Below are positions 19,965 through 30,490 of a stretch of 64,000 nt of DNA, piece after piece. Numbering within the stretch: position 1 is the first letter of the stretch; every line of letters starts with the position of its first letter. This DNA is from Viola odorata (taxonomy: Eukaryota; Streptophyta; Magnoliopsida; Malpighiales; Violaceae). The stretch covers positions 35,918,836 to 35,982,835 of the forward strand of contig OY829538.1 in assembly GCA_963691705.1 (NCBI GenBank), written 5' to 3'. The notes under the pieces were generated by a model. The model made no database searches, had not been told where the DNA came from, and saw only the letters and a program-made list of their open reading frames with translations. Position numbers and translations under genes: made by a program.

Positions 19965-22244
19965 ATGGCTAAGACTCGTCGCTCTGAGTCAAGATCTGCC
20001 GATGAGAAAAAGATGGATATTACGGTTAGTAGTATCACCTCTGAGGTCATTCTTAATGAGCATTTAGCTGCACATAATGCTGTTATCCCTGATGGTTATA
20101 AGGCCACCGTTGCCCCTGAGTCGGTACGCTTGAATAGCATTTTGACGGGCAAGCGTAGGGTTTTGTACACACAAATGTTCCGTTATGGTTTCCAACTTCC
20201 CATCAACTCTTTCATAAAATAGTTGCTCATTGTCTGCGATTTGAATCCTGTTCAATTAGCCCCAAATGCGTACTGCTGCGTTTGTGCCTTCTTAGAACTT
20301 TGTAAATATAAGGGGATCACTTCCCCTTCTCTTTTACTGCTTAAATCAGTTTTTAAGCTGATGAAGTGTCGGGTGTGATAACGATATCGCCCCGTTATGA
20401 CGATGACTCACTCAAGTCCTTCACTTGGAAACTTCTCCACATTGAGTCCTCTGTCGATGCTTGGAAGAAAGAGTTCTTTGTGATAGATCTTCCCGAAGAC
20501 CCCAGTTCCTGGTGGCGGTCTGGGTTTAACCAAGACGTCAAGGACAACGTCTGGGGTCGGCCGGAGACTCTTCCTCAGCGCGAACAAGGCTGGTTAGACA
20601 AACTTCTTCAACTGGAAATCAGCGTTCATATCCGCTATGTGGCGTGCAGAGTCGATATGAAGGACTACGTTAGACGTGAGTGTCGAGTCGCTTCCTTCTT
20701 TATTATCACTGATACTAATGCTAACGTTATTTTGCCATCATGCAGCGACGGATCCCAACTACAAGCCTGAAAGCGTTAGGAGGCGACTGAAAAGGGCCCA
20801 GGAAAGAGAAGAAAAAGAGAAGGTCACCTCTACGGAAGCTGCCGATAACTCCACTGTTCTTCCTGCTATTTCTGTGAGCCTCGCTCAAGTATCTTCTTCC
20901 TCAGCCGGTGAGGGGAATACCAACATCCCTTTGGGTATTCCTATTGTGACCTTCGCTGCCCCTTCTAAAGCCCCTAGGGTTCCTCACAAAGGAAGAAGGA
21001 AGAGAAGGAGAAGGAGTGTTGCCACTCTCACTCCTTCTCCGGACGTGGCAACTTCTTCTGAAGCGCCTCCTCTTGACACAACTGTTGTGAGTGTGCTTTT
21101 TATCCACGGTATGTTATACCTTGATGCCAGGCGTTATCTTACCTGCTTCTCTTATCGGTGTTTCTACTGAATTCCTTGCAGGATACTGCCACTGTTTCTA
21201 CTTCCACGTCTCCCATAGGCGAAATGGACATGGGTTATGTGCTGGTTGGCTCTAAGAGATCTCGGCCGGAGGGTGAGGGTGGAAGCTTATCTTCTACTAT
21301 TGCCGCGGCGGAAGTCGGACCGGACAGCACCTTTGTTTCTATGGATGCTCCCAGACTCACCCTTCTGGGTTTTTGGTGAACATGGGTACGGCTGAGACTT
21401 TCGGGGCTTCGCCCAATTCCTTCGGCGGGCATGTTCATACATATGGTCCTAACTCGGGCTATCAAGAAGGTTTACAGGACTTTTCGGGCTACCACCCTCA
21501 CGGTTCCTATGCCGTCTAAGGGGGTTCTTCTTCTCAAGTCCACCCTCCTGTCCCTCTGGCCTTTGTTCCCTCAAGCATTCCTTTATCGCAACGTTGTGGC
21601 GAAGGGGCCTCCACCTTCGACTATGCTGCGGACCTCGAGGGTGATGGTTCAGTTGAGGTTTCGGCTTTCTTGGCAGCCCAAATACTGTGACTCACCAAGT
21701 GGGCTTATATGATTTTCGCAATACAGGCTTAGCGGCTCTCGGGGGCGATGGTTCAGTTGAGGTTTCGGCTTTCTTGGCAGCCCAAATACTGTCGACCGCA
21801 GCTGAGCGGGAAGCTTTCCTCTCGCAGGTAGATGATGATAAGGCGAATTCGCTACACTCTAATCTCTTTTCCAATTTTGTGAAATTTCACTACTGGACAG
21901 AGCACGTACAGCGTCAGGCTGCTTCTCTTACTGCGTCCATTTCTGAACTTTCGCGAGAGCGAAATGAAAAGAATAAGTTGCTAGAGGAACGCACTCGATT
22001 GTTACTGGCTCAGCAGGAGCTGTCGGGGCAAGTGTCCACCCTTGATGCAAAGAATGCCGTGCTGGAAGGAGATAAGTTATCCTTGGCGAGGGAGAAAGCT
22101 GCCCTGGAAGAAGAGAGAGTCGCTCTGACGGAGGACTCAGTCGATAAGAGCCTGTGGCACGTCGAGCGGACGGCCACTATCTTGGTTGAATGCTTTGAAG
22201 AGGTCCATGGAGCAGATGCGTACAAAGGTGACGAGGTCACATAG
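19965..22244 (+). pseudogene. aORF4 of Tat-B: spliced paralogue of aORF3, broken
   Basis: Start at ATG 19965 (MAKTRRSESRS). Exon 1 to 20675 holds the same domain as aORF3: MFRYGFQLPI, LNPVQLAPNAYC, ITISPRYDDDSLKSFTW, WWRSGFN. A TAG at 20220-20222 and a shift near 20370 break it. Intron 1 is 20676-20745 (GTGAGT...TGCAG, phase 1); exon 2 (20746-21086) starts with YKPESVRRRLKRAQ; intron 2 is 21087-21181 (GTGAGT...TTGCAG, phase 0); exon 3 runs to 22244 and ends in a long Leu/Glu/Arg coiled coil. Exon 3 has frameshifts and a 46-bp duplication. The Tat-C copy has both introns at the same places and phases. Function unknown. Confidence 0.68.
21644..21793 (+). repeat. 46-bp direct duplication inside Tat-B aORF4
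   Basis: GATGGTTCAGTTGAGGTTTC and the following 26 bases occur at 21644-21689 and again at 21748-21793, apparently identical, separated by 58 bp of different sequence. The second copy fits the coiled-coil reading frame; the first is followed by the stop TGA. Confidence 0.8.
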
Positions 22245-23453
22245 GCCTTCAAACAGAAGTCTGCCGACCTTAATGAAGCGGGTTTTCGTCGAGCTAAGGC
22301 GGAGGGTTGGAAACGGAAGAACCCCGAGGGTTGACACATTCCCAAGCTTTGCCGCCTCTTTTGCAGCCATCGGGCTTTTTGTTTTTTGCCTCCGCGGTAT
22401 TATTGTTTTGGTCTTCGGAACTTGTGACCTTTCCAAGGCACTTTTATGCAATTAAACAGTTTATATTTTTGCTGCTGCCTTTTCCCTTTCTTTAGCTTTC
22501 TCTTTCTGAAATTCCCAGCGCGTCGCGACCATCCTGGCGACATAATATGTTTATTTTTTCGAGCAGACTCGTAGCGTTTCAGCAATAGTTATCACTGAGG
22601 CCAGTCTAAGGTTAATCTTTCCCGGCGAACCTCATAGTATCGCCGTTTGTGCAGTCGTCAATCTTTCCGCTGCTCGAAAGGTATTCTGCGCATTCTCAAT
22701 TGTAAACCATCAGTAGCATAACGGGTTACAAGAGATAGTAATTACCCGTAGGAGCCTTTCCCCTGCCGTCATAGGGCATTAGTATGGAAACCGCATGAAT
22801 CGCTTTTTCCGTCAGCTCTACTTCACTAGGGATTACGCATCTAGTTACTAGCTGGAATTTTGTGATTTTTACGTTTCCATCTTTCCACGATCGGCCTGGA
22901 AAATGCCCTCACTTAGTGGGCCGTCGGATCGGGACAGGCCGTCACAAGGATAAGACTTTTCACTTTCAGGCGTTGTCCTCGCGTCTAGAATCATATCCTT
23001 ACTTAGTGGACCCACTACACTAGTCCGGTCACTAAGAGGGGACTTTTCGTTTCTAGAACGGAGTTACTATTTCCTTGGGGCGTGCCTTGTCTTGATGGGT
23101 CGTCTCCACGAGAACGGTCATTACAAGAAAAAGGCTTTTCACTCCCAGGGATTCCGGGTTGTGCCCTCACTTAGTGAGCCATCTGATCAGGACCGGCATT
23201 CACAAGGATAGGACTTTTCACTCCCCGGGGGCGCTAGGGATCCTTCAATCCCAACGCTAGTTCAAGGCATCCTGGGTCGTGCCCTCACTTAGTGAGCCAT
23301 CTGATCAGGACCGACATTCACAAGGATAAGACTTTTCACTCCCAGGTGCCCCCTTTTCTATCTGCACAAAAAGCAACCACAAACACCCAAGAAAGCTCTC
23401 TCAGGGAGCGTTAGCTAAGGTTAGGGTTGGCATCAATCAAAGGTGCAGATAGT
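22245..23453 (-). repeat. Tat-B 3' non-coding region with tandem repeats
   Basis: This lies between integrase and aORF4. From about 22890 to 23345 there are four to five degenerate copies of a repeat of about 60-120 bp. The core reads, on the element's strand, GTGAAAAGTCYTATCCTTGT, then GGTCCTGATCAG and CTCACTAAGTGAG. Two palindromes recur: CTGATCAG and CTCACTTAGTGAG (23166-23178 and 23284-23296). The same repeat is found after integrase in Tat-C and Tat-D. No gene. Confidence 0.7.
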
Positions 23454-24389
23454 TCAAGGTCTAGGATAATATAATTTCAAACGAGCAATATTCCAAGAGT
23501 TAGATAGGGGAGTACCATTGAGCGTCTCTAGATGATAGGCTCCTTTTTCGATAACTCGGGTAACGCGATATGGTCCATCCCAGTTTGGGCTGAGCTTCCC
23601 CATACGTTGACCAGCCGCTCGTTTGCCTCTGAGCACTAGGTCGCCTGCCTTTAGCAACCGTTCTTTGACGCGCCTGTTATGGTAACGGGTCATCTTTCGT
23701 TTGTAGTGTTGCGTTTTCAGGAGGGTTTCTACTCGGACCTCCGGTAACGCGTCAAGTTTAGCTCGTAACCTTTCCTCATTCAGCTCCTCTCGGAAGTGGG
23801 CCACTCGCAGGCTCATGGTACCGATTTCTACCAGCGTAACAGCCTCGGTTCCAAAGGCCAATGCGAAAGGTGTTTCTCCTGTACTGGTTCTAACGTTCAT
23901 GCGGTACGCCCACATCACGTATGGCAGCTCGTCAGCCCATTTCTTTTTAGACCCCTCCAGATTTTTCTTAATGCCACTGAGGATGCTCCGATTTGTCACT
24001 TCTGCCTGTCCATTGGTTTGGGGGTGAGCCACGGAAGAGAATCGTTGCTCTATCCCGAATTTTGAGCATTGGTCTTTGAAGAATTGGCTGGTGAACTGTG
24101 TCCCGTTATCGCTGATTAGGGTACGGGGTACGCCAAACCTCATGATAACTTGGTGCTTGAAGAAACGCCAAGTTTTTTCCGCCGTGATGTTGGCGACCGC
24201 TTCAGCCTCCGCCCACTTCGTAAAGTAGTCCACTGCCACTATTATAAATTTTAGTTGGGACCTTGCCTTTGGAAACGGACCCAAGATATCGATCCCCCAT
24301 TTAGCAAAAGGACAAGGAGCGATGATCTTCGATATTTCTGTGGCGGGACGTCGAGGAATTTTAGAGAACTCCTGACATTTCGGGCAAGT
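23454..24389 (-). pseudogene. Integrase core and C-terminal domain of Tat-B
   Basis: Open from just after the stop at 24390-24392 down to 23454. The DDE core is complete: VDYFTKWAEAEA (first Asp), LISDNGTQFTSQFF (second Asp) and TNGQAEVTN (Glu), with DD35E spacing. The C-terminal part LSPNWDGPYRVTRVIEKGAY is the usual gypsy integrase tail (GPY/F motif). The enzyme inserts the cDNA into chromosomes. The zinc-binding domain lies upstream, beyond the stop, so the complete integrase cannot be made from this copy. The frame is the same as the RT-RNase H segment, consistent with one polyprotein. Confidence 0.88.
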
Positions 24390-25943
24390 TTACACATAGT
24401 CGTGGCAATCTTTCCGGATAGTGGGCCAATAGAATCCAGATCTGAAGACTTGTGCAGCCAGGGTGCCACCCGATACGTGCATACCGCATATCCCTTCATG
24501 AATTTCGCGCAACGTGTGAAGACCCTCTTGTTCCGTTATGCATTTGGCCGCTGGGTGCGAAAAACATCTTCGAACCAGGTCCCCGTCATAATACGTACAA
24601 CGAGCTGCCTGTCTCAGTACTCTTTTCTTTTCAGCGATATTCTCAGGCAATTCTTCATGTTTTAAGTATTTGATTATGGGGACTCGCCAGTCGTTCTCGA
24701 ATTCTTCCACACACAGAGATGCTTGCTCTTCCATGAAGGAGGGTACGGGTAATTCTCGGTAATACACGCCTTTGGGTATGGATGCTTCCGGGTTTGCAGC
24801 CAGCTTGGCAAGGTTGTCAGCTTCGGCGTTGTCCTCTCGGGGAATGTGCTCAAAACTGACTTGCATGCCTTCTTTCTTTATTTCTAATAGCTCCCGCATC
24901 ACTTTGGCGAGATACTGGACCATAATGGGCTCCCGAGCTTGAGAGCGCCCCAAGACCTGGTCGATCACTAGTTTGGAGTCACCGTAAATTTTCAGACGCA
25001 GGTCTCCTATTCTTCCGGTATCGTGCCTACCTTTGGAAGAAAGGCTTCTCCCTATCCGGAGTCCGGCTAGTAACGCCTCATATTCTGCCGCGTTATTGGA
25101 TAATGGCTGCAGGATTCGGATAGCGTATTGTATTCGCATATCGTTCAGCCCATTTATAAAGATTCCTGCTCCAGCCAATTCTTGATTTTTAGCCCCATCT
25201 ACATGAATGATATAGAGGTCCGTATAAGTCTCCGGAAACGGGAGATCCAAATCACCCCATTCCTCTTCGGGTACGTCTGTTAACGGATCTTCCGTAAATG
25301 TGCATTCCGCTATAAAATCTGCCAAGATTTGAGCCTTTACAGATGGCCGAGACTGGTACCACAGCCCATATTGCTCGAGTTCAATAGCCCAGATTAGCAT
25401 TCTTCCTGAGGACTCAGGCTTTCGAAATATCCTTTTCAGCGGTTGATCTGTTAGTACGATAACGGAAAAGGACTGGAAGTATCTGTCCATTTTTTTAGTG
25501 GCTTGAATTAGCGCGAACGCTATTTTCTCAATTTGGGCGTATCGCAACTCTGCATCCTTCAGAACGTGACTTATAAAATACACGGGACGGTGCGTGTGGC
25601 TATCGTCGCGAACGAGGACGGCGCTGATCACTTCGTCAGCAGCGCCAAGATATAGGTACAAAGTATCACCTAGTTCTGGCCTGGTCAGCAGCAGATCGGA
25701 CGATAGGTAATCTTTTAGGCTAACAAACGCCTCTTCACATTCCGGGGTCCACCCAAAGGATGCTTTCTTGCGTATAACTTTGAAAAAAGGAAGACACTTC
25801 TCGCCTTGTTTGGAAATAAAGCGCCCTAGGGCGATAACGCGCCCTGTTAGCCTTTGTACTTCCTTTACGGTTCTTGGAGATATCATGTCTTGTATAGCTT
25901 TAATCTTTGACGGATTAGGTTGGATTCCTTTTTGGCTGACCAC
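24390..25943 (-). pseudogene. RT connection, RNase H, second (archaeal-type) RNase H and integrase zinc domain of Tat-B
   Basis: Domains in order: RT thumb (TVKEVQRLTGRV), first RNase H (ELRYAQIEKIAFALI, VIVLTDQPLKRIF), and second RNase H with all four acidic residues (IHVDGAKNQELAGAG, NNAAEYEALLAGLR, IYGDSKLVIDQ, REDNAEADNLAK). Then comes the integrase HHCC start (LHTLREIHEGICGMH ... CHDYV). The first RNase H has lost the usual leading Asp motif (LGAADEV), as expected for dual-RNase H Tat elements where the second domain is the active one. Stops at 24390-24392 (inside the zinc domain) and 25965-25967 bound the segment. Confidence 0.88.
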
Positions 25944-26611
25944 GTAGCCCAGGAATTTTCCCGTCTAAAACGCGAACATGCATTTCCGGGGGTTCAGTTT
26001 CATACTGTGCCGTTTCATCACGTCAAAGACTTCCTTTAGATCCCGCAAGTGATCCTGAAAGCTAGCGCTTTTTACCAGTATATCGTCAATGTAGGCTTCC
26101 ACATTCCTTCCTATTTGTTCTTTGAATATCTTGTTTGCCATACATTGGAACGTCGCCCCCGCGTTCTTTAGCCCAAATGGCATCGCCGTATAACAGTAAG
26201 TGGTCATTGGAGTGATGAAGGCAGTCTTCTCTTCATCCTCAACGGCCATGGGAATTTGGTGATACCCGGAGTTGGCGTCAAGTGAACTCAAATATGCGTA
26301 CCCGCAGTCTGATCGACTAATTGGTCAATGCGAGGAAGCGGGTAGCAGTCCTTGGGGCAGGCATCGTTTAAATTGGTGAAGTCGATACACATACGCCAGT
26401 CTCCATTGGACTTAGGAACGAGGACTGGGTTGGCTAACCAGGTGGGGTACTGAACTTCGCGGATGAAACCAGCGTCAAGGAGCTTTGTTACTTCTTTATC
26501 AACAGCTAAGGCTTTTTCCTTAGAGAACGAGTGCCGCTTTTGCTGGATCGGCTTAGCGCCAGGGTCAACGTTGAGTCGGTGCTCAGCTATTTCTCGCGAT
26601 ATACCCGGCAT
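25944..26611 (-). pseudogene. Reverse transcriptase fingers and palm of Tat-B
   Basis: Two frames cover the RT. 26611-26288 encodes AEHRLNVDPGAKPIQQKRHS and PVLVPKSNGDWRMCIDF; 26291-25965 encodes SSLDANSGYHQIPMAVEDEE, MPFGLKNAGATFQ and the catalytic box YIDDILVKS. A one-base loss near 26300 shifts the frame, and TAG at 25965-25967 stands where related copies read Gln (FQTGKFLG). Confidence 0.87.
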
Positions 26612-27285
26612 GTCTGCGGGTTTCCATGCAATTCTCCTCGATATTTGTTCAATAACCGAGCCAACTGAAGGTTTTCTTTGGAACTGAGCCTTTCGCTGAC
26701 AAGGAAGTCAGCTTTTTCTATGCTGACTACTGGTACGGGCACCATTTTGTCAAGAGGTTGAGCGCGCTTCTCATCGCCTTGTTCGTATGGGTCCGCTGTT
26801 ATACATACATACCTATCACAACTCTTTTGAGTCATGAGCAGGTAACATTCGGCCGCCAATTTTTGATTACCCTTTATCGCTACCACTCCATCCCAGGAGG
26901 GGTATTTCATCTTCAAATGCTTCTGAGATATTACCGCTCCAAAGCGGTTGAGAAAAGGTCGTCCGAGTATGACATTGTAGGGCAAGTTTAAGTCCACGAC
27001 AAGGAATAACAGATCCTCTGACCGCTTGGAGGTGTCTTCTCTGAAGTATATGGGCAGAGTAGTTATCCCTGTGACTGGGATTGGGATCCTGTCCACCCCA
27101 ATTATGTGTTTCTTGCAAGGTATCAATTCATTGTCGGGCCGTTTCATGAGATTGTAAGCCTCCAACGAGAAGAGGTTCACTGCACTTCCGTTATCTATGA
27201 GAGTTCTTCTGACTCCGTGACTGGCAATGATGGGCGTAACCACCAACGCATCGTTATGCGGATAGACAACGCCTTTCTAGTCTTC
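26587..27285 (-). pseudogene. Aspartic protease region of Tat-B
   Basis: Encodes VVTPIIASHGVRRTLIDNGS then AVNLFSLEAYNL, the active-site loop of the retropepsin (DNG in place of the more usual DSG/DTG), and later NVILGRPFLNRFG, the conserved ILG-RP motif. It matures the polyprotein. A stop lies upstream at about 27279 (EED then stop then KGVVYP), and a one-base deletion near 26610 shifts the end of the frame (KYRGELH where Tat-D reads KCKGEFAW). Confidence 0.82.
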
Positions 27286-27320
27286 TTCAGAGAAGGTTAA
27301 CACCATGCGATCTAGGACGC

Positions 27321-27769
27321 TTACGTTTCACCTTTCTTTGTCGCGCCATCTCGCTTGCGTTTTTCTCCTAACGCCGTCGTAGGTAGCTCTGGTTCATCCA
27401 TGTAAGGAGTCCCTCCCGCTATGATGTTAATCATAGGGAAGCCCTCGTCATCTACTGCGAAAGTTTCCTCACCTCTTCCTCCGAGAGCATTATCCTTTTG
27501 TGGGAGGCGAGGGGATACTTGTCGGTCATCTGCAACCCTTTTTGTGGGATTATTTCTGGTGTCTTCTCTTACTTTGGTTGCGAATTCTCCCAAGTAACCT
27601 TCTTCCACCAAACGTTCTATTGCTGATTTTAAGTCCCTGCATACTTCTATAGAATGCCCCCTGGCTTTGTGGAACTTACAATAAGCATTTTTTCTTCTCC
27701 CTAGAAGTACTCTGGGCTTTACAGGTGCAGGGTACCGGATGGGAAGGTTTCGCTGTTCCACTATCGCTA
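27321..27769 (-). pseudogene. Gag C-terminus with variant zinc knuckle, Tat-B (after the Tat-C insertion)
   Basis: It resumes at IVEQRNLPIRYPAPVKP directly next to the Tat-C LTR. It contains AYCKFHKARGHSIEVC, a CX2HX4HX4C pattern where the standard retroviral knuckle is CX2CX4HX4C. Then comes AIERLVEEGYLGEFA, an acidic stretch and MINIIAGGTPY, which leads to the protease. The upstream half of Gag is at 43144-44720. Confidence 0.85.
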
Positions 27770-28336
27770 TGATAACAATTCACCTAAAAGAAAGGGTATT
27801 TTCGTCCATCACCCGGTGGGATGAGGCCTAGCTACTGTTTCGCACCACCGCGGTAGGGACAACATCGCTACCTTCCCCAAAGGCTAACGCTACAAGGGCT
27901 AACGGGTCCCTATCGGCTCCTCTCACGGACCTCACGGATGGCTCAAGGAGTTATCTTACCCCAGAGGAAACCACGCGTCAGGAGTATCGCTCTGGCCGTT
28001 ATCCTACCGTGGCAATATCTACCTACCTACCGCCAAGGTAGCGTATCGTGATAAGGGCAAACCACATACCCTAACGCGAGCGATAGCTCCGTACCCGTTT
28101 ACTCGGGTGGGAACGCCCCTTTTCTTCTATAAATACCTCCCCCACAAAGGAGGCAGGTAAGCATACTCAACTGGCAAAAACTCTGCTAATTTCAGTACAC
28201 ATACTGACTTAAGCATCGGAGTGTTTCCGCCGGAGGCCCCCTCTGGCGCATTGCAGGTATTGTGGACCGTCGCGCATACTGATCTGAGAAGAGCCGCTCC
28301 ACCATACATCCTTCGGCAGAAGACAAATAATTATCA
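27770..28336 (+). repeat. 5' LTR of Tat-C
   Basis: TGATAACAATTC...AATAATTATCA; TATA box CTATAAATA at 28127-28135; block TTAAGCATCGGAGTGT and the GC-rich stem-loop near 28210-28250. About 98% identical to the 3' LTR by eye. Confidence 0.95.
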
Positions 28337-28357
28337 AATTGGTGCTTTCATTGAGAG
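28337..28357 (+). other. Primer binding site of Tat-C
   Basis: TTGGTGCTTTCATTGAGAG directly follows the LTR after AA. The identical site follows the 5' LTR in Tat-B and Tat-D. A tRNA ending ...AAAGCACCA would prime minus-strand synthesis; I do not assign the tRNA. Confidence 0.8.
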
Positions 28358-28421
28358 CTTTGGTTCTATTAAGTGAGCATCTTTAATAACCAAGCTCCTC
28401 CTCCCCGAAGCTAGAAGGATT

Positions 28422-30490
28422 ATGGCCTCAGAGTCAGATCCGGCGCTGTCCCGAACTTCCAACATCCCATACAACACCCGCAGACGCCTGTTTCCCTTCG
28501 CTACCTCTGATGTCCCCACCCCAGGGCAGGACGTCACTGCAGGAGACTTGGACCCTCTTCCTGGGTCAAGTTCGGAAGAAGTTACCTTCCAGATTTGCTC
28601 TCCCTTCTCCCACATAGCAGGAACCAGCCATCCTACCCCCCAGGTAGGAAGATCTATGATAGGAGAAGCGGACAACCCTTTAATGAATTCAATAGCTGCT
28701 CTCCAAGCTCAACTGGATCAGCTGACAGAGATGGCTGCTGGATTTACTCCTCATGCCTCAAGACCTGGGGTGTCCTCCCATGTGGTTTTCACTCTAACCA
28801 TTGTCACCGAACGACCCTTATCGCCCCAACAGTCTAGGGCGCTCCCGTCCTCATTACGTCTCCCCTTGGCACCCATAAACGTTCCCACATTCACGCGCGG
28901 ACCTGCTGATCATTCTGGACAATACAGGGGAGGAATATCTATCCCCGAAGCAGTCCGCCAGCGTGATGAATATAGAGAGCCCTGGGATGAGCGACGGGGG
29001 GATATAGTGAGAGATCCATCTCCTAGATACAGTGAGAGATCTAGCAGCAGAAGTCGACGAGCTCGAACTCCGAGGAGCCGTAGTCATTCTCCTAGGAGAC
29101 ACCAGGAATATGACCCTCAAAATCCCAGATACGACGCTGAAATTCCACATCAGCGTCAGCCTCGTAGGATCCCCGATGCTAACGTGGGTCATCCGTTCAG
29201 CTACCGTGTCAGGCACCACAGAGTCCATCAGCATGTGAAACTCCCAGCAGAATCATATGATGGCACAAAGATCCCATTTCTCACCTCAATAAGGTGAAGG
29301 ATTTCGTGCAATTCCAAACACGCAGTGACGCGGCATTGTGTCAAGTTTTCGTAATGACGCTGTCAGGAGTGGCACGTCTATGGTTCGAAGGGCTCCCCGC
29401 CGGGTCTATCGATAATTTTTCTCAGCTGGAAGAAAAATTCAAAAGTCGGTTTAGCACGGCTATTCCTATCAGAAAGTCAGCGGCTGCACTGTTCGATGTC
29501 CATCGAAAACCACAGGAATCGTTGAACGACTTCTTAGGTCGCTTTGATCTCGAAATGTCCCTAACGCCAGGGGTCACTATCGATTTTGCAATTGAAGCCC
29601 TGAAACGCAATTGTCGATACGGCAAATTGAAAGATACACTAACGGTGGACCCACCAACGACCCTGGATGCGTTGAGGCTGAAAGTGCATAACTATGCGAG
29701 AATGGAAGAGGAAGAAAATAGAGAATGGATCCGAGGCATGCCGGCGGACCCATATGTGGCCCCTAACATCTTGAACAGCAATGCCCCTGACGCTAAACCC
29801 ACCGAGGACCTCGGGCAGCGGAAAGAAAATAACACTAAGACCTCTAATCGGCAGAGAGGCAATTTCTCAAAGGGGAGACCTGGAGGATCCCCAACTCGGA
29901 AGCAAACAGACCCGCCAAAAGGCAGGATATACGATCCTGACCTCCCGTCTCTCATACTCCTAAGGGCTGAGATCTTAGCAATAGTCCAACAGAGAAATTT
30001 ACCTATCCGCTACCCAGCTCCCGTGAAACCAGGAGTAATCATGGGAGGAAGAGAAAATGCATACTGCAAATTCCATAAGGTCAAGGGACACTCAACAGAT
30101 GTATGCAGAGAGTTAAAATCGGCTATAGAGCGATTAGTCGAAGAGGGCTACCTTGGAGAATTCGCCACAAAGGCAAGGGAGGAAGCCAGAAATAATCCAA
30201 CTGGAAATACAACTGAGCAGAGGCAAACGTCCTTGCACGCTACAGGGGCCAACGCAGTTCCCCTCGGGCCAAACAGAGAAGCGCTCGCTATAGATAGCAA
30301 CCAAATGCCCATGATAAATATCATCGCGGGGGGCACCCTATTACGAGGAAATTATGCCACAAACGCCCAATCCTGGAGAGAAGCGCAAACGGGAGAGCGT
30401 TCAAACAAAAATCGAGCCAATAAGTGCCTTAGACAGAATGATATTGTCTTTCTCAGAGGAAGACGAAAAAGGCATCGTTTTCCCGCATAA
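28422..30490 (+). pseudogene. gag of Tat-C (two frames)
   Basis: It starts at ATG 28422 (MASESDPALSRTSN), with a Ser/Pro-rich and Arg/Ser-rich N-terminal half (RSSSRSRRARTPRSRSHSPR). A one-base loss near 29275 (DGTKIPF where the relatives read DGTRDPISHL) ends the frame at 29297. The second frame, 29294-30490, carries the capsid-like domain (FVMTLSGVARLWFEGLPAGS, LSRF-like, ALKRNCRYGKL) and the variant knuckle YCKFHKVKGHSTDVC. A second shift near 30335 separates it from the protease; in Tat-D gag and protease are in one frame, so this is damage rather than a programmed shift. Gag coats the RNA in the cytoplasmic particle. Confidence 0.87.

Noticed and set aside
17366..22244. Treating aORF3/aORF4 as DNA transposases because of the family label 'putative gypsy type transposon'
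   Set aside because: No DDE or HUH catalytic motif is visible. The label comes from their association with retrotransposons.
30320..30360. Programmed frameshift between gag and pol in Tat-C
   Set aside because: Tat-D reads gag and protease in one frame across the same place, and Tat-C needs a +1/-2 shift at a site without slippery sequence. Mutation is simpler.
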